A stretch of 64,000 nucleotides of DNA from Podospora pseudoanserina. Its lineage: Eukaryota > Ascomycota > Sordariomycetes > Sordariales > Podosporaceae. The stretch lies in contig NC_085923.1 in the NCBI RefSeq assembly GCF_035222485.1, positions 2,356,001 through 2,420,000 on the forward strand, given 5' to 3'. Both the position numbers and the translations under genes were made by a program. Each line of letters begins with the position of its first letter. The stretch's first letter is position 1. Below the pieces are notes generated by a model. It had not been told where the DNA came from and did not search any database. It saw only the letters and a list, made by a program, of their open reading frames with translations. Below are positions 32,598-44,476 of this stretch, piece after piece.

Positions 32598-34051
32598 TCA
32601 CTCTACCTGCACATCAACTCCGCTTTTCCTCACCACCAACCCCCAAAACCCTCCCGCCGCCAGCAAAAGCAAGCCAGAGCACACCCTAAACACCCCCACA
32701 AACGCCTTGTCGCTCTCCATCCTCCCCGTAACCAGCAAAGCCACCACCACAAAAACGTTGAGCGGTATCCTCAGAAACCCGTACACCTGGCTCCTGACCC
32801 CATCATCGATCAACTTCCCCTTTAAAAACCCCATAGTAGGGAAATACATCCCCACACAAGCTTCAAACAGACAAAACACCCAGAAGGTGAACTGCGAAGA
32901 GGACGTGTTCGACGCCGCTAAGAAAAAGCAAAGCGATGACACCCCTAAAAGGGAGAGCAACAGCGAGCCAAACGGCAGTCTCTCTGTGATTTTGCCAAAG
33001 ATCAATGAAGACGCCAGCGTCGAAGCCATAAACGCCGCGAAAATGACACCATAAGGCAGTGACGTCCCTGATGCGGAGGACGAGGAGGAGGACGAGGAGG
33101 AGGAGGAGGAGGACTGCAACGCGGGAGCCCAGAAGAAGACAAACAGATACATCGACCCTTCAAACACGGTAGTCGACAGCCCCAGAGCCAGTATCTTCGG
33201 GTCAGACAGCGTCTTGAACAACGACTTCTCTTCCTTGGCTTCTTCATCACTCTTTTTATCTGGCCCCCCGTTCAGGGCATAGTTCTCCTTCTGCTATCAG
33301 GTCAGCACAATCCATGCCACAACCACAAAAACAGGCAGCTTACCCAAGTCATCTTCATCACCCCTCCCGCAACCATCAACACCCCCGCCGCCAACCAAAA
33401 CGGCGCTTTATTCGTCCCCGTCCCCGCCACAAGCCACTCCCCCCCGATCCCGCTCGCTATCGCCACCATACTATTCAACGTGCTCATCACCCCAAACGTC
33501 TCGCCTAACCGCCCCTCCAACCCCCTGTTTTTAAAATCCGAAACCAAGAAACTTTCAAAGACGGTGAACAAGAGACTTGTTCCTAGCCCTCCTAGCACCC
33601 TCCCGAGAAAGAGGACTGGTAAAGAAGGGGAGATGGTTGTTAAGAGACAGGAAAGGGCGTAGATGGCGCAGAAGGCGAGGCAGGCTTTCTTGCGGCCGTA
33701 GGTGTCGGCTAGGGAGCCGATGAAGGAGCCCGAGATGGCGCCCGAGAGGAAGCCGGTTGTGAAGAGGGGGGAGAGGGAGGAGGGGGAGAGGAGGTGGGTT
33801 GAGGTGTAGAGGGGGTAGAGGTAGGGTCCTTGGAGCCAATCGGAGGTCATGGTGAGGGTGTAGACTGTTAGGAAGGGGGTTAGAGGGGAGGTGAGGAGGG
33901 ATTGGAGGGGCGAGGCATTTTGGGGTTTGGGGTTGGGTTTGGGGGAGGGTGTTGATGTTGGTGGGGTGGGGTGGGCTTTTTGGCGGGTGTAGAAGAGGGC
34001 GGCGTTGAGGGCGAGGAGGGCGGTTAGGTTCAGGGTGTAGATGGAGGACAT
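32598..34051 (-). CDS. MFS transporter, MFSD5/molybdate-anion type
   Basis: Two exons, 34051-33344 and 33290-32598, with a 53-bp intron (gtaagc..gcag), give 466 residues. YTLTMTSDWLQGPYLYPLY in the N-terminal half matches the DWLQGPYLY signature of the MFSD5/MOT2 family, proposed molybdate importers. DTYGRKKACL is the usual MFS loop-2/3 motif. About 11-12 hydrophobic segments can be counted. A charged loop (DKKSDEEAKEEKS) spans the splice junction, and a poly-Ser run (about 13 residues) sits in an extramembrane loop of the second half. Substrate assignment is by family only. Confidence 0.8.
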
Positions 34052-34863
34052 TTTGCGGGGGTTGGCATTGGTGAGACTGAGGATGAGGGCTGAGTGTCAT
34101 CAATTGGGATGATGAAAGATGAATATATGTGATGGTAGAGATGACCGAATGGTCAAACAAAACAAGTGGCCTTTTCGAAAATTGTAGACGTGGCGGTGGT
34201 GGTGGTGGTGGTCAATTACCCGGCTTGAATATTGAAGGCACGGCAAAGACGTGAGAGGCTGTGACGTTGCGTGTTTGGAGTTTCTGGTTGGTCAACGGCA
34301 CGGATCTCTTGGAAAGAAAATATGAACGGGAAATAAAATTGATGGTGATATATATGTACAAGAAGCGAACAAAACCGCCCGCGGTTCCTGTGATGTCTCT
34401 CGATCTCCCTTGGATGGTGCGGTTGATACTCGTCAGGGTTGTCAGTGTTGGTGAAGGCTCAGGGTTGGTGGATAAATGAGTACAAAAGCTGAGTACCCTA
34501 ACCCTAAATTCCCAACCAAAGGCGGTGAACTCGGCACAGGTCTTTCCCCACTTTCTGCCGTGGCTGCCCGCCGTCAGTTCCAGGAACAAGCGCCAAAGCT
34601 GGGGTTCTGGGCATCCCCGTTCCCGTCGTCGCCTGTCGCCATCATTTTCGCGACAGCATTTGAGCTTCGCCAGCCACGTTCGTTACCACACCCAGAGCCC
34701 TTTTCTGGAAAGAAACAAAAGAAATTGAAACCGCACGACAATATCTCATTTACTACCAACATCTTCTCCCCATACACTGCTTGCGCCCAGGTCCCAGGGA
34801 GCTTCGGCCAACAGAAACCGGAAATCCGCAAAGGAGGGCGCCCCAGGGCCAGAAACCGCCAAA
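34052..34863. other. Divergent intergenic region
   Basis: Upstream of both the MFSD5-like gene (-) and rxt2 (+). It contains a GGT repeat near 34193-34213 and the telomere-like motif described separately. No gene seen. Confidence 0.55.
34496..34507. promoter_or_regulatory. Telomere-repeat-like motif (telobox)
   Basis: CCCTAACCCTAA, two exact copies of the ascomycete telomere unit, about 357 bp upstream of the rxt2 start. Short interstitial telomere motifs in promoters bind Tbf1/Reb1-like or telobox proteins in other fungi. Two units could also be chance. Confidence 0.4.
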
Positions 34864-36429
34864 ATGTCAAACCAGCAGCAAGCTTTGGTCATGGAGACCA
34901 TAATAGGCATCCGGAAAAAGCTTAAGAGGAAATCCTACGGTACCCCCCCCCCTCCGAGTGACACTCCCTCTGCTGCTGTGACAATGTGCTAACACCATCA
35001 TGTTGATAGACTCCGACTCCGACTCCTCGATTGACCAACCCACTAACCGCGGAAACAAACTCAAAAAGAGGTCGAGATTCGTCGCGCGAGGGAGGCTTAC
35101 CGGCTCCGCGGGCCCCGCTGCATATAAAGAGGTGCACACCACGAGACGAAGCCCTCGCAACCCAAGGCTGACTGGATACAGACCGCCGAGCACGCAGGCT
35201 ACCAAAGAGCCATCATTAACCACAACCCGCCGCTGATTGACGAGGACGGCTACGATATCACGAGCGACGACGATGAACAGGAGGTGCAGGAGGCCATCGC
35301 GAGCGCCATGGATGACAACCCGTACTCTGATGTTCACCTCGAACAGATCTTTGCCCCCTTAACCTCGGTTACCGACCTGCCTACACATCCGGCCATGTCG
35401 AAACCCTTCACTTCGAAAGCCCTTACCGAATTGGTTGACCAGGCGCGCATCATCATGCAGAGCGAAAATAAGGCGCTTTGGAAGGTCAAGCCTCTGTTAA
35501 CCAAGCTGGTTGGGGATAATACTTGGGTTCCATGTGGACTTATGAGCGGTCCCAGCGACGCTTCCCTCTTTACAGATCCTACAAGGTTCTTCAATCGCCC
35601 CGACCGGCAGCGTCTTCGCCCAGCAGCGCCCCCTGTTGCGGCCCTTACGAATGGGGTAATGTCGGCTCATGAAGGCACATTTGCCGAGTCGGCTGTACGT
35701 GAAAGGATCGAGGGCGTTCTTTCGGGGCCAAGTGCTCCAGCTTCGGAAGACACAGTCGATGGAGAAACATTACCAGATGCCCCAGTTGTTACAAACGGCG
35801 AGACAAATGCAGAGGCGCCGAAGCCAGCAGAGTGCCCGAAGGAGCCTCCACTAGTGAATGGCGACAGCAAACCAGATGAAAGGCCAGCGGAGGAGGCGCA
35901 TTCGGGCGACACGACCAAGGATGAAGAAGACGACGAAGACGTGGTCATGGCCGAGGCGCCAAAAAGACGAGATATTCTGAACCGACCAGATATTCGACTA
36001 GAACCGCCGCGCAGCAATGGTACACCAGCCGTGGCGCCCACAAGCGACCCGTTCGGCCCAGACGCCCCTTTTATACATCCCATGTTTATCGCTCCTCGAG
36101 AAGTTCGCCAGGATCGCAACATGGGACTGGCCGAGCACGAGGCAGAAGAGCTGCGGCGATGGTTACAAGCATATGTGCAAAAACAGGAAGAAGTGTGTCG
36201 GGGTGCAAAGAAGCTTTATGAACAGCTCCTTCGTGCAGACAGGCTGCGGAAACAGGTGTTGATGTGGGCCAAGGCAGAGGCGCACTGCGGACCAAACAAC
36301 CACATGTCGGACGGGGAAGACTGGTACGACAAGGAGGAGTGGGGCCTGACAGAAGACTTGAAGAAGGGAGAGGACGAAGTGGAAGAGGATGTGGGCACGA
36401 CACAAAAGAAGACGAGGAACAGAAAGTAG
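34864..36429 (+). CDS. rxt2: RXT2-like subunit of the Rpd3L histone deacetylase complex
   Basis: Three exons, 34864-34939, 35010-35131 and 35182-36429 (introns 70 and 50 bp), give 481 residues. Joined sequence follows the RXT2 N-terminal domain: ETIIGIRKKLKRKSY, SDSDSSI, RGNKLKKRSRFV, KETAEHAGYQRAIINHNPPL, then IDEDGYDITSDDDEQEVQEA and APLTSVTDLPTHPAMS. The central part is acidic and low-complexity; a C-terminal segment (AEELRRWLQAYVQKQEEV) is probably coiled-coil. It should act in the nucleus as a scaffold subunit of the Rpd3L corepressor. Good agreement along the whole N-terminal domain makes this one of the firmer assignments. Confidence 0.87.
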
Positions 36430-37613
36430 ACTTGTCTGTTGTTTGTTTGATATTTTGGTCAGGTTGTTTGGTTGGTGTACATACAGAACATCTGGATTGA
36501 TGGGAATGGTGGGTTTTATATCATGGCTGACTAGGTACGATACCAGGAGGGAAATATTTGAACAGAGCGGTCGAATGGAGCGTTTTATTTTATTTTTGGA
36601 TCACCACGACGCTGGGAACTTCTGGAAGGGAGACACAGGAACACTGATTCACGTCTCCACGCAGCTGTCACCACGATCGAGAAATCATGTCATTGGCTGA
36701 CGGGGGCTCGTGGCCACCCTGGTCCACCCGCCCTCGCTCGAGCCGCATCCGAATTAGTACTGCACGATGCACCACTCCGACTTGGGACGGCTGAATGAGT
36801 TGAGTGACTGCTGAGTGGCTGCAGCATTCGGCACTCGGAGGTCGTTTTGTGCCGATTTATTTCTCTCTCGACTCTGTTCGTCATGGACTCGGGGAGGGAC
36901 GAAAAGCTCAGAGCTTTGGGCTTCAGATCAAGGGACATCAGCACTCCAGTATCTCCTCGACCTTGACGGCTATGATTTCCCTTTCCCGGAAATCTCATCT
37001 GATCTCTCGGCACAGATCTAGAACCCGACAGGGAGGACACCCGAATACAACACTGCTGCTGTTGCTACTGCGCTAGGCCGGCGAAGTGCCTACCGTAATT
37101 GGCCTTGGCGTTTGCCGCCCGCCTGGACATCTGACGTGCACGTCAGGTCACGGTTGACAGGGGGAAGGGATAAAGAATAAAGAGCTTGACACGCCCGGGT
37201 TTTTTTTGGTTTTTATTTTTTTATTTTCTGCTTGGGAACAAGTCATAGAATATACTCCCGTCTTTGACGAAAAGATTGTGACGTTTTTGAAATGCGAGTG
37301 TTTTTTTTTTGTCAACTCTGATTAGAGAGTTTAGACGCGAGACCAGCAAAACACCATTGGTTGATGGTGGTGTGAGCATCACGATCCTTGGCACGACTTG
37401 AGACGATTGGACTTGAGACTTCGATTTGAGTTACTCGGTTTGCTTTACGACAAGGAATCAGATTGACGATACTCGAGCATTGCGTATGCAAGCGTGCCGA
37501 CACAGCAACAGCTGAACTCTCATCTCAACCCAACTGACAGCCTTGCCAGGCTCGTCTTCACTTTTGACTTCAACATCACCACACCCTCTCGATATCTTCC
37601 ATCAAACCTCAAA
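36430..37613. other. Intergenic region
   Basis: 1.2 kb between two + strand genes. T-runs occur at 37200-37225 and 37301-37310. The first 300 bp would hold the rxt2 3' end; the last 300 bp the MFS leader. No gene recognised. Confidence 0.55.
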
Positions 37614-39694
37614 ATGGCCGACAAAGACAAAGAAAAAGACGCCATCACCACATCCTCCACCAAGCCACCCTCCACCTCCTCGAAATCCCCTGACCGAGCC
37701 CCCTCCCCACCCCCTATCCAAGCCACCGCCGCCGCCCTCCCCTCAGATGCCGAAAAGCCCCCAACACCACCCCGAGACGACTCCAACATGATCTACCCCA
37801 CCGGCCCAAAACTCTACCTCATCATCTCCTCCCTCTGCCTCTCCGTCTTCCTGGTAGCCCTCGACCAAACAATCATCGCCCCAGCCCTCGGCGCCATCAC
37901 GACCGAGTTCTCCTCCGTGAGGGACATTGGCTGGTACGGCGCCGGCTACCTCCTCACCACCACCGCCCTCCAGCCCTGCTACGGCTCCCTCTACCGCATG
38001 TTCTCCGTCAAGTACACCTACCTCGTCGCCGTCTTCATCTTTGAAATCGGCTCGCTCATCTGCGCCATCGCCCCCACCTCCAACGCCTTTATCGCTGGGA
38101 GGGCCGTTGCCGGTATGGGCACCGCGGGTCTGTTTTCGGGATCGATTGTGATTTTGAGCTACACCTTGCCACTGAGGAAACGGCCGGCCGCGTTCGGGCT
38201 GATAGGAGGGATGTGGGGGATCAGCTCCGTCGCCGGTCCGTTGCTGGGGGGGGCGTTCAGTGATGCGCCCAACCCGGGGTGGAGGTGGTGTTTCTACATC
38301 AACCTCCCCATCGGAGCGTTCGCCATGGCGGCGATATTCTTCTTCCTCAAGATCAACCGGGTTGATAACCCTGAGGGGCTCACGTTTCTGGAAAGGATCT
38401 TGAGGCTTGATCTGGCGGGGACGGCGATGCTCATCCCGGCTGTTATCTGCTTGTTGCTCGCCCTGCAGTGGGGCGGGACCGAGCACGCCTGGAACAGCTC
38501 GGTGATTATTGGGCTGTTTGTCGGGTTTGCGCTGATGATTGGGGCTTTTGCTGTGATTCAGGTTTGGAAGGGAGATAGGGGGACGTTGCCGCCGAGGTTG
38601 TTCAAGAATAAGGATGTTGTCTGCGCGATGTTGTTTGCGTTTTTCTTTGGGGCGGGGTTTTTTCCTTTGGTTTATTATCTTGGTAAGTTTCCTTTTTTAT
38701 TTTTTTAAATTTTCTTTTATTTTATTTTTTCTTTATCTTGTTTTTGGGCGTTTTTTTGATTATTTTTTTTTATTTTTTGGATATTTTTTAAATTTTTGTA
38801 TTCTTTAAAAAAAACCTTTTGTTATTTACTTTTATTTTTTGTTATATTTTTATTTTTTTTGTATGTTTTTTTTTATGTATTTTTTTTATTGTTATTTTTT
38901 TATCTTGTGTTGTTGTTGTTGTGACAGTATCTACATCTATTCAGGGGCTCAGGGGGCTAACTCTCCATTTCAACCAAGCTCTCTACTTCCAAGCTGTCCA
39001 AGGCGACACCGCCGTAACAGCCGGCATCAAACTCCTCCCCCTCCTCATCTCAGTCGTCATCACCTCCGTCGCAACCGGCGGCCTCGTCACCGTCGTCGGC
39101 TACTATAACCCCTTCATCCTCCCCTGCATGGTCCTCTTCGCCACCGGCGCGGGCATGATCACCACCTTCTCCCTCACCACCCCCTTCAGCGCCTGGTTCG
39201 GCTACCAGGTCCTCGCCGGCCTCGGGATCGGCGTCGGCTTCCAGACCGGGGTTCTGGTAGTCCAAAACGTCATGCCCCTCGAGTGGATCCCCGTCGCCAC
39301 GGCCTGCATCCAGTTCTTCCAGTCCATCGGCGGCGCCATCTTCATCGCCGTTGCGCAGGCAGTCTTCCAGAACGGCCTCATTGACACCTTGGCTAAAGAC
39401 GCGCCTGGCCTGCCAGCGGAACTGTTTCTCAATATTGGCGCCTCTCAGGTCAGCCAAGTGGTCTCCGCCCCTCCCCCCGCTGGGCTGGGGAGACCAGATG
39501 ATGTGAATATCGTCTTGAACGCCTACCTCCAGGGGTTGAGAAACACGTATTACATCGCCGTTGGTTGCGCCTGTGGTGCCTTTGTGGCGGCGTGCGGTCT
39601 GAGTTGGAAAAAGATTCAACGGCATAAAGCCAAGGCAGCGGATGATTCAGAGGGAGGAGGAGAAAAGAGCGCCGTGGTTGTTCCTGCTCACTAG
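37614..39694 (+). CDS. MFS efflux pump, DHA14 (drug:H+ antiporter) type
   Basis: Two exons, 37614-38682 and 38979-39694, give 594 residues. The 296-bp intron is extremely T-rich; joining reads FPLVYYLALYFQAVQGDTAV, the family's segment around TM helix 8. The N-terminal 60 residues are disordered and Pro/Ser-rich. LDQTIIAPALGAITTEF (TM1, motif D1), LYRMFSVKYTYLVAVFIFE, GRAVAGMGTAGLFSGSIVIL and FGLIGGMWGISSVAGPLLGG (motif C of antiporters) are all present, with about 14 helices in total. Relatives export mycotoxins or drugs at the plasma membrane. No biosynthetic core gene is nearby, so a cluster role is not supported. Confidence 0.85.
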
Positions 39695-40057
39695 AACCAC
39701 CCACCACATAGACAAAAGACAAGCATTATGGCTTGTCTACCATGATGAACATGTATCTATGATACCCACTTCACAGCCACTAATCCAACTCGATAATAAT
39801 ATTCGACATATTCATATTGTATATACTTCTGTCCATATCCCCCCAACAAAATAAAATACATGAGAATAAGTAATATATACTTTGTCCAAAACACAAAAGC
39901 AAAACCCAAACTCCCATCCCAATCCAACAATGATGTGTGTGTATCCTTCAAACCACCAAGCGAAAAAAAGTAGCAACAAAACTAAACTCCCTTCGCCTCA
40001 ACTCTTCATCTCTCATCCCTCATCCCTCACATCTCACATTCTCTTCCATCCCATCAC
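39695..40057. other. Convergent intergenic region
   Basis: 363 bp between the 3' ends of the MFS gene (+) and the GH81 gene (-), AT-rich in the middle (39790-39870). No gene seen. Confidence 0.6.
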
Positions 40058-43039
40058 TCACAACCCCCCAAGCGCCGCACAATAAGCCAGATACCAAGTC
40101 AAACTCGCCCCCCCGTCCAACCACTCCCCCTTAAACTCCCCTCCCCTTCCTCCCCCGCTAAAAAAGTCATACCCCCCCCTCGGATCAATCGTCCCATAAT
40201 TCCCCATCAAAATCCCCTTCCACCCCCCAGTGACCTGCTCCGCCCTCCCTCCCGAAAAGTACGCATCCCACTCCTCCCTCACAAACTCCTTCCTCCTCAC
40301 CATGGGCGTGTGCGGCAACAGAGGCAGCATGTGAATCCCCTGCACATACTCAATATTCGTCCCAAAATACGTCGTGTGGTCCACCTTGTTCTCAAACAAA
40401 ATCCCCGCAACCTTGTTCCCAATAAAATTCTTCGGCTGCACCGTGTTGCTCTCGGTGTACAGGTAATACGAGTTCAGCGACCTCGCCTGCACAGCCAGCA
40501 TCAGATTCCCCCTCGCCGCCAGGTTCTGGTCGCCGCTCACCGTCCCCCACATCTTGAGCGCGTACGACGCCATCGTGTCCTCCGAGCTCGACTCCTGGTC
40601 CTTGCCGTCGAGCGTGTCGAACAGCCCATGGGCCCAGCTGTGGCCGTGGTACCAGTCAAAATTCCTCCACACGGGGAAGTACTGGTCCGCCGCGCTCGGG
40701 TTGGCCACGTCCCGGACCAGCATGTTGACGTAGGCCTTGTTGGCCGGGATCCAGGAAGGATCGAGATGTCCGATGATCGCGGCGGTGAGGATGAAGTACC
40801 CGTAGTGGAAGTGGTGGTCGTTGTAGTAGGAGTTGCCAAAGTCGGCGCCAGAGTTGCCCGTGACGTAGCTCGCCGAAGAGACAACGCCTCCCCAACCGCC
40901 CTCGTACACAAGCGGGAACTGCTGCCTGTTCTCGGCGAACCGTGCGAACGCCTGCTTGAGCTGGTTCAGCGCCGTCAACGCCAGCGCCTCGTCACCAAGC
41001 ATGTCCCGAATAACCAAGATGATGCTAGCAAACTTGGCCAACGCCTATTTCACCCGTTAGCACCCCTTTCCTCTTCACCAGCCAGTATCGGAAAGAAGAA
41101 AAAGGGGAAAAAAAAAGAACAAAAAACTCACCTTCCCACTGAAATACATCGAATTCTGATCGCTCTGCTGCAGCATATCCTGGCTCACCTCCTGCAACGC
41201 AACCCCCTTCACAAAACTCCTCACCCCCTCGCTCAACCCCTTCACCTCCCCCGCCTCGGGGCTCCATGGCAAAAACCCAATCCCCGTCGGCAGCTCCGTC
41301 TCCACCATGGTCCAGCTGTCCGCCAGCACCAGGTACGCTACCCCCTTCGTCGGCGTCTGCAGCTTCACCCCCGTCACCTTCCCCCTCGTCCCATCATCAA
41401 AAGAACTCAGATGATGCGGCAGCGCAAACTGCGCGACAGGACTCTGATACATCCCCTGCTTCCTAAACCCAAACCGATACGTCCCCGTCTTCCCATTCAC
41501 CCCCCCGCTCAGGTCAACCCCCACCGCATACGTCCCACAAGCCTGGTCGTAAACCTTTTCCGACTCCCCATCGCTCGTCTTGGCAACCTGAACGATGCCA
41601 TAAAACGGCCCCGTCGACTCCGCCCTTCCATTGTTCACAACCTGCAAGTTCAAGGCCTCCCCTTTCGTGTGATAAGCATACACCAACCACGTCGTCCCGT
41701 CCTCCAAATGCAGTCTATACTTGACCACCCCCTCCTTCGCCTCCTTGGACGCCCTCGTCACGGTCTTGAAGAAGATCCCCGTCTGAACCACCGGCTGGCC
41801 CCCGTTGTACACCGCCGTCACGAACCCCGCCCCCTGAACCAGCGGGAACTGGATCACCGCCTGGCCCCCCTCTCGCGCCCTCAAGCTCACCAGGCTCGAA
41901 AAGTCCGTCAGGTTGTCACTAGTCAACACCGTCCCCGGCCCGAGCTCCTTCGCGCTCAAGCACACCGAGTGGATCCCAATAGGATTGATGTAATACCTCG
42001 CCGCTCCCGAACCAGGGTCGTTCTGCCCGTACACCCTCTGGCTAGCATCGACATGCGAAATGGCCATGCCCCACGTCCCCGAGGCACCACCTCCCCTCGC
42101 CCAGGTGACACTGTAGGGAAACAGGTAACTAGGCGAGGTCTGATTCCCCAAGAAGAAATTATTGTAAAACTTGTTCGTCCCAATGGGGCCAGCCGACTTG
42201 ATGCCGATCCTAGGGGCGGGGTGGTCCTTCCTCTGGGGGATCTGAGACGGGGGCGGGTCCGTAGAAATCGGCGCCGCGAAAATGTTGGGGACAATCATGC
42301 TGACCGTTTCCGAGGGCGCGGACGGCTGATCGGTCGGAACCGACGCCGTGGCAGAGATGAGCTCTGTCGGAGACGGGATAGGGGAAGTAATAAGCGGTTG
42401 AGAGGTAGGGTACCCGCTCGACGGAGCGTCGGTAGGAATGGTGCCTGTGTTGGTCGACTCGATAGGAACGTCCGTGGGCAGGATCTGAAGCGTTCCCGAG
42501 GGGTTGACACTGGTGATGACACTGACAGTGGTGGTGTCACCGAGGTCAGTTGTCGATGTTGGTTGCGTGCTGCTGGTAGGAGAAGCTGGCTTTGTGACAA
42601 TCTCAGGGGTTGGTGTCACTTCAGGGGCGACCTCGCCCGAGCCGGTGCTGCTGGCAGGTTGTTGACCAGAAGCGGGACTCGTCTCGTCTGAAAAGAGAGT
42701 CGTGTCCCCGTCAGGACTCTCCTCGGAAACGGCCTGGATAGTCTGCTCCGCCTCCGCCCCCGAATCAGAACGTGTGCTGATGATGACCGAAGGACGTTCC
42801 GTTGTCCACCCAGGCGATCCAAAGGGGATAGAGTGGCTCCTCTTGCTGGCGGTAGAAGAGCTCGAATCTCCTGTCACCGCCACGCAAGCACTAGTAGCAG
42901 CTGCCGGTTGACCCTGAGCAGTGACGGTAACCGTCCTCCAGATCGGGAACCAAGGTCGTGGGTACTTCCGGCCGTCTGGTGGTGGGACAGCTAGGACGAC
43001 CTGAAGTAAGGTCAGCCACGCGAACAAGAAAAACCTCAT
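40058..43039 (-). CDS. Secreted endo-1,3-beta-glucanase, GH81
   Basis: Two exons, 43039-41132 and 41044-40058, with an 87-bp intron, give 964 residues. The ATG at 43039 starts a signal peptide (MRFFLFAWLTLLQVVLA); an upstream in-frame ATG would bury it. Residues about 40-280 are a Ser/Thr/Pro-rich linker, likely O-glycosylated. The GH81 domain begins near GTNKFYNNFFLGNQTSPSYL. Diagnostic motifs follow: DHHFHYGYFILTAA, FDWYHGHSWAHGLFD and KDQESSSEDT, the last containing the expected catalytic Glu region. GH81 enzymes hydrolyse beta-1,3-glucan and act in septum cleavage or wall remodelling. Length is normal for Eng-type fungal members with an N-terminal linker. Confidence 0.93.
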
Positions 43040-44476
43040 CTTGGTGGTATCCATCCGCTCCACCATCGGTTGTGAAAGAATGGAGATGTCGGATATGTTG
43101 GAAAAAAGAGAGAGGGAAAGAAAAGGAAATAGTCCTCGAAAAAGCCAGTGGTGGTTGACAGCAGAGTCCCAACCTGGCTATAAATGATGGAGAAAACAAA
43201 AAGTAGCAGTGATAATAATAACAAGGATGCTTTCCCGTCTGGAAAAGATGTCTTCCATGTGCGTCACTTGGGCTGGAAGACCCAAAACAAGAAATAGTAA
43301 CAAGCGGTCTCTCCGTCACTGGTATGTGTAGAGAGAGACAGATATGATACAAGCGAGATGATGTTGTGATGGTGCGGGATAGTGAGTGTGCTGTCTTTGT
43401 GGAGGAGGACCCAGAAAAAAAATGAGACATTGGACCTCATACCTATTCGTTATATATATATATATATATATATATATGGAGTCTCTATGTTTGCGTGTTG
43501 TCGTTGAACTGTGAGGCTGGAATGCTTCGCGGTGGAACCGAGAGTCAACGGAATGGCTGGAGGCAAGGTCCTGGGTTTCAGCTGGCCAGCGAGACAGCTC
43601 TAGAAGGGCGAGAATGACTCGATTCAGAAGGATGAGGGCGTCGTGGGCGGTTGTAGATGATGAAATTCGAGTGATCCAGGTATTTCGAGGGTTTTAGGTG
43701 GCGCTGTGGGAGGTGGCGGCGTGTAGTGATGCTGAAGGATGACGGTCGTCCAGAGCTAGATTATTGTAAACACGGTCAACAAAATAGAGTTGCGGCAGTC
43801 AATGATGATTTGCAGATGAAAGGTAACATTCCACTCGTCTCCCGAGCGGGAGTGGAACTTCTTCTTTGCGTGCTCTTGGTGCCTTCTCTCTCATCGGGCC
43901 TGGAGTGGAGCTACTATTTGTAGATTCGCGAGGAAGGACGTCCCTGTCAGGCGATTCCCGAGCTGGTGGGGATGCGGATACGTCAGGGATTCAAGCTGCA
44001 ACAGCTGCCATGTGGGAGGTTGGTATCACGACTTCAGACGGCGAAATGAATAAGAAAAATCAGACTCTTCACCAGATCACTCCTTCGGAAAACATAATGA
44101 CTAAGGCCCAGCCCAGACGCCAAGCCTGCAATGCCCAGGATTCCGAGAGAGAGAGAGAGAGAACATTTCAAGTGATCACCTCCCAAGGAAAAAAGAAAAG
44201 AAGAAAAAGGTTGGGGCCGGAATGCTGGATGGTCACCTCCATCTCGAGTGTTGATGTTGATGAGATGGAAGAAGAAGAAGGGTGCAAAAAACATGTGCGT
44301 GTTGCTGGTGACATTCATAGGATCAACGAGGGGTCAGGTTGGTGGTGGAAGCTTCCTCTAGCAGTAATATCTCCCGAGTTATGGGGTAAGGGATACCAAC
44401 AGTGCAGTCGAGCTGTCTGTAACGATGCAATACTATTGTTGCAGTGTCTTGTTGTACATTGTGAGCTCTCACTCTT
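43040..44476. other. Intergenic region with TA microsatellite
   Basis: Lies between the start of the GH81 gene and the 3' end of stn1. It includes the (TA)n tract at 43450-43477 and a GA run at 44147-44162. Open frames on the + strand here lack any family resemblance. Confidence 0.55.
43450..43477. repeat. (TA)14 microsatellite
   Basis: Fourteen perfect TA units about 410 bp upstream of the GH81 start codon. Confidence 0.95.

Noticed and set aside
40310-42691. Open frame of nearly 800 codons on the + strand opposite GH81
   Set aside because: It is the antisense shadow of GC-rich GH81 coding sequence; the product is Arg/Pro/His-rich with no family resemblance.
32000-43100. Possible secondary-metabolite cluster around the DHA14 pump
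   Set aside because: No polyketide synthase, NRPS, terpene cyclase, P450 or pathway regulator is present nearby; neighbours are housekeeping genes.
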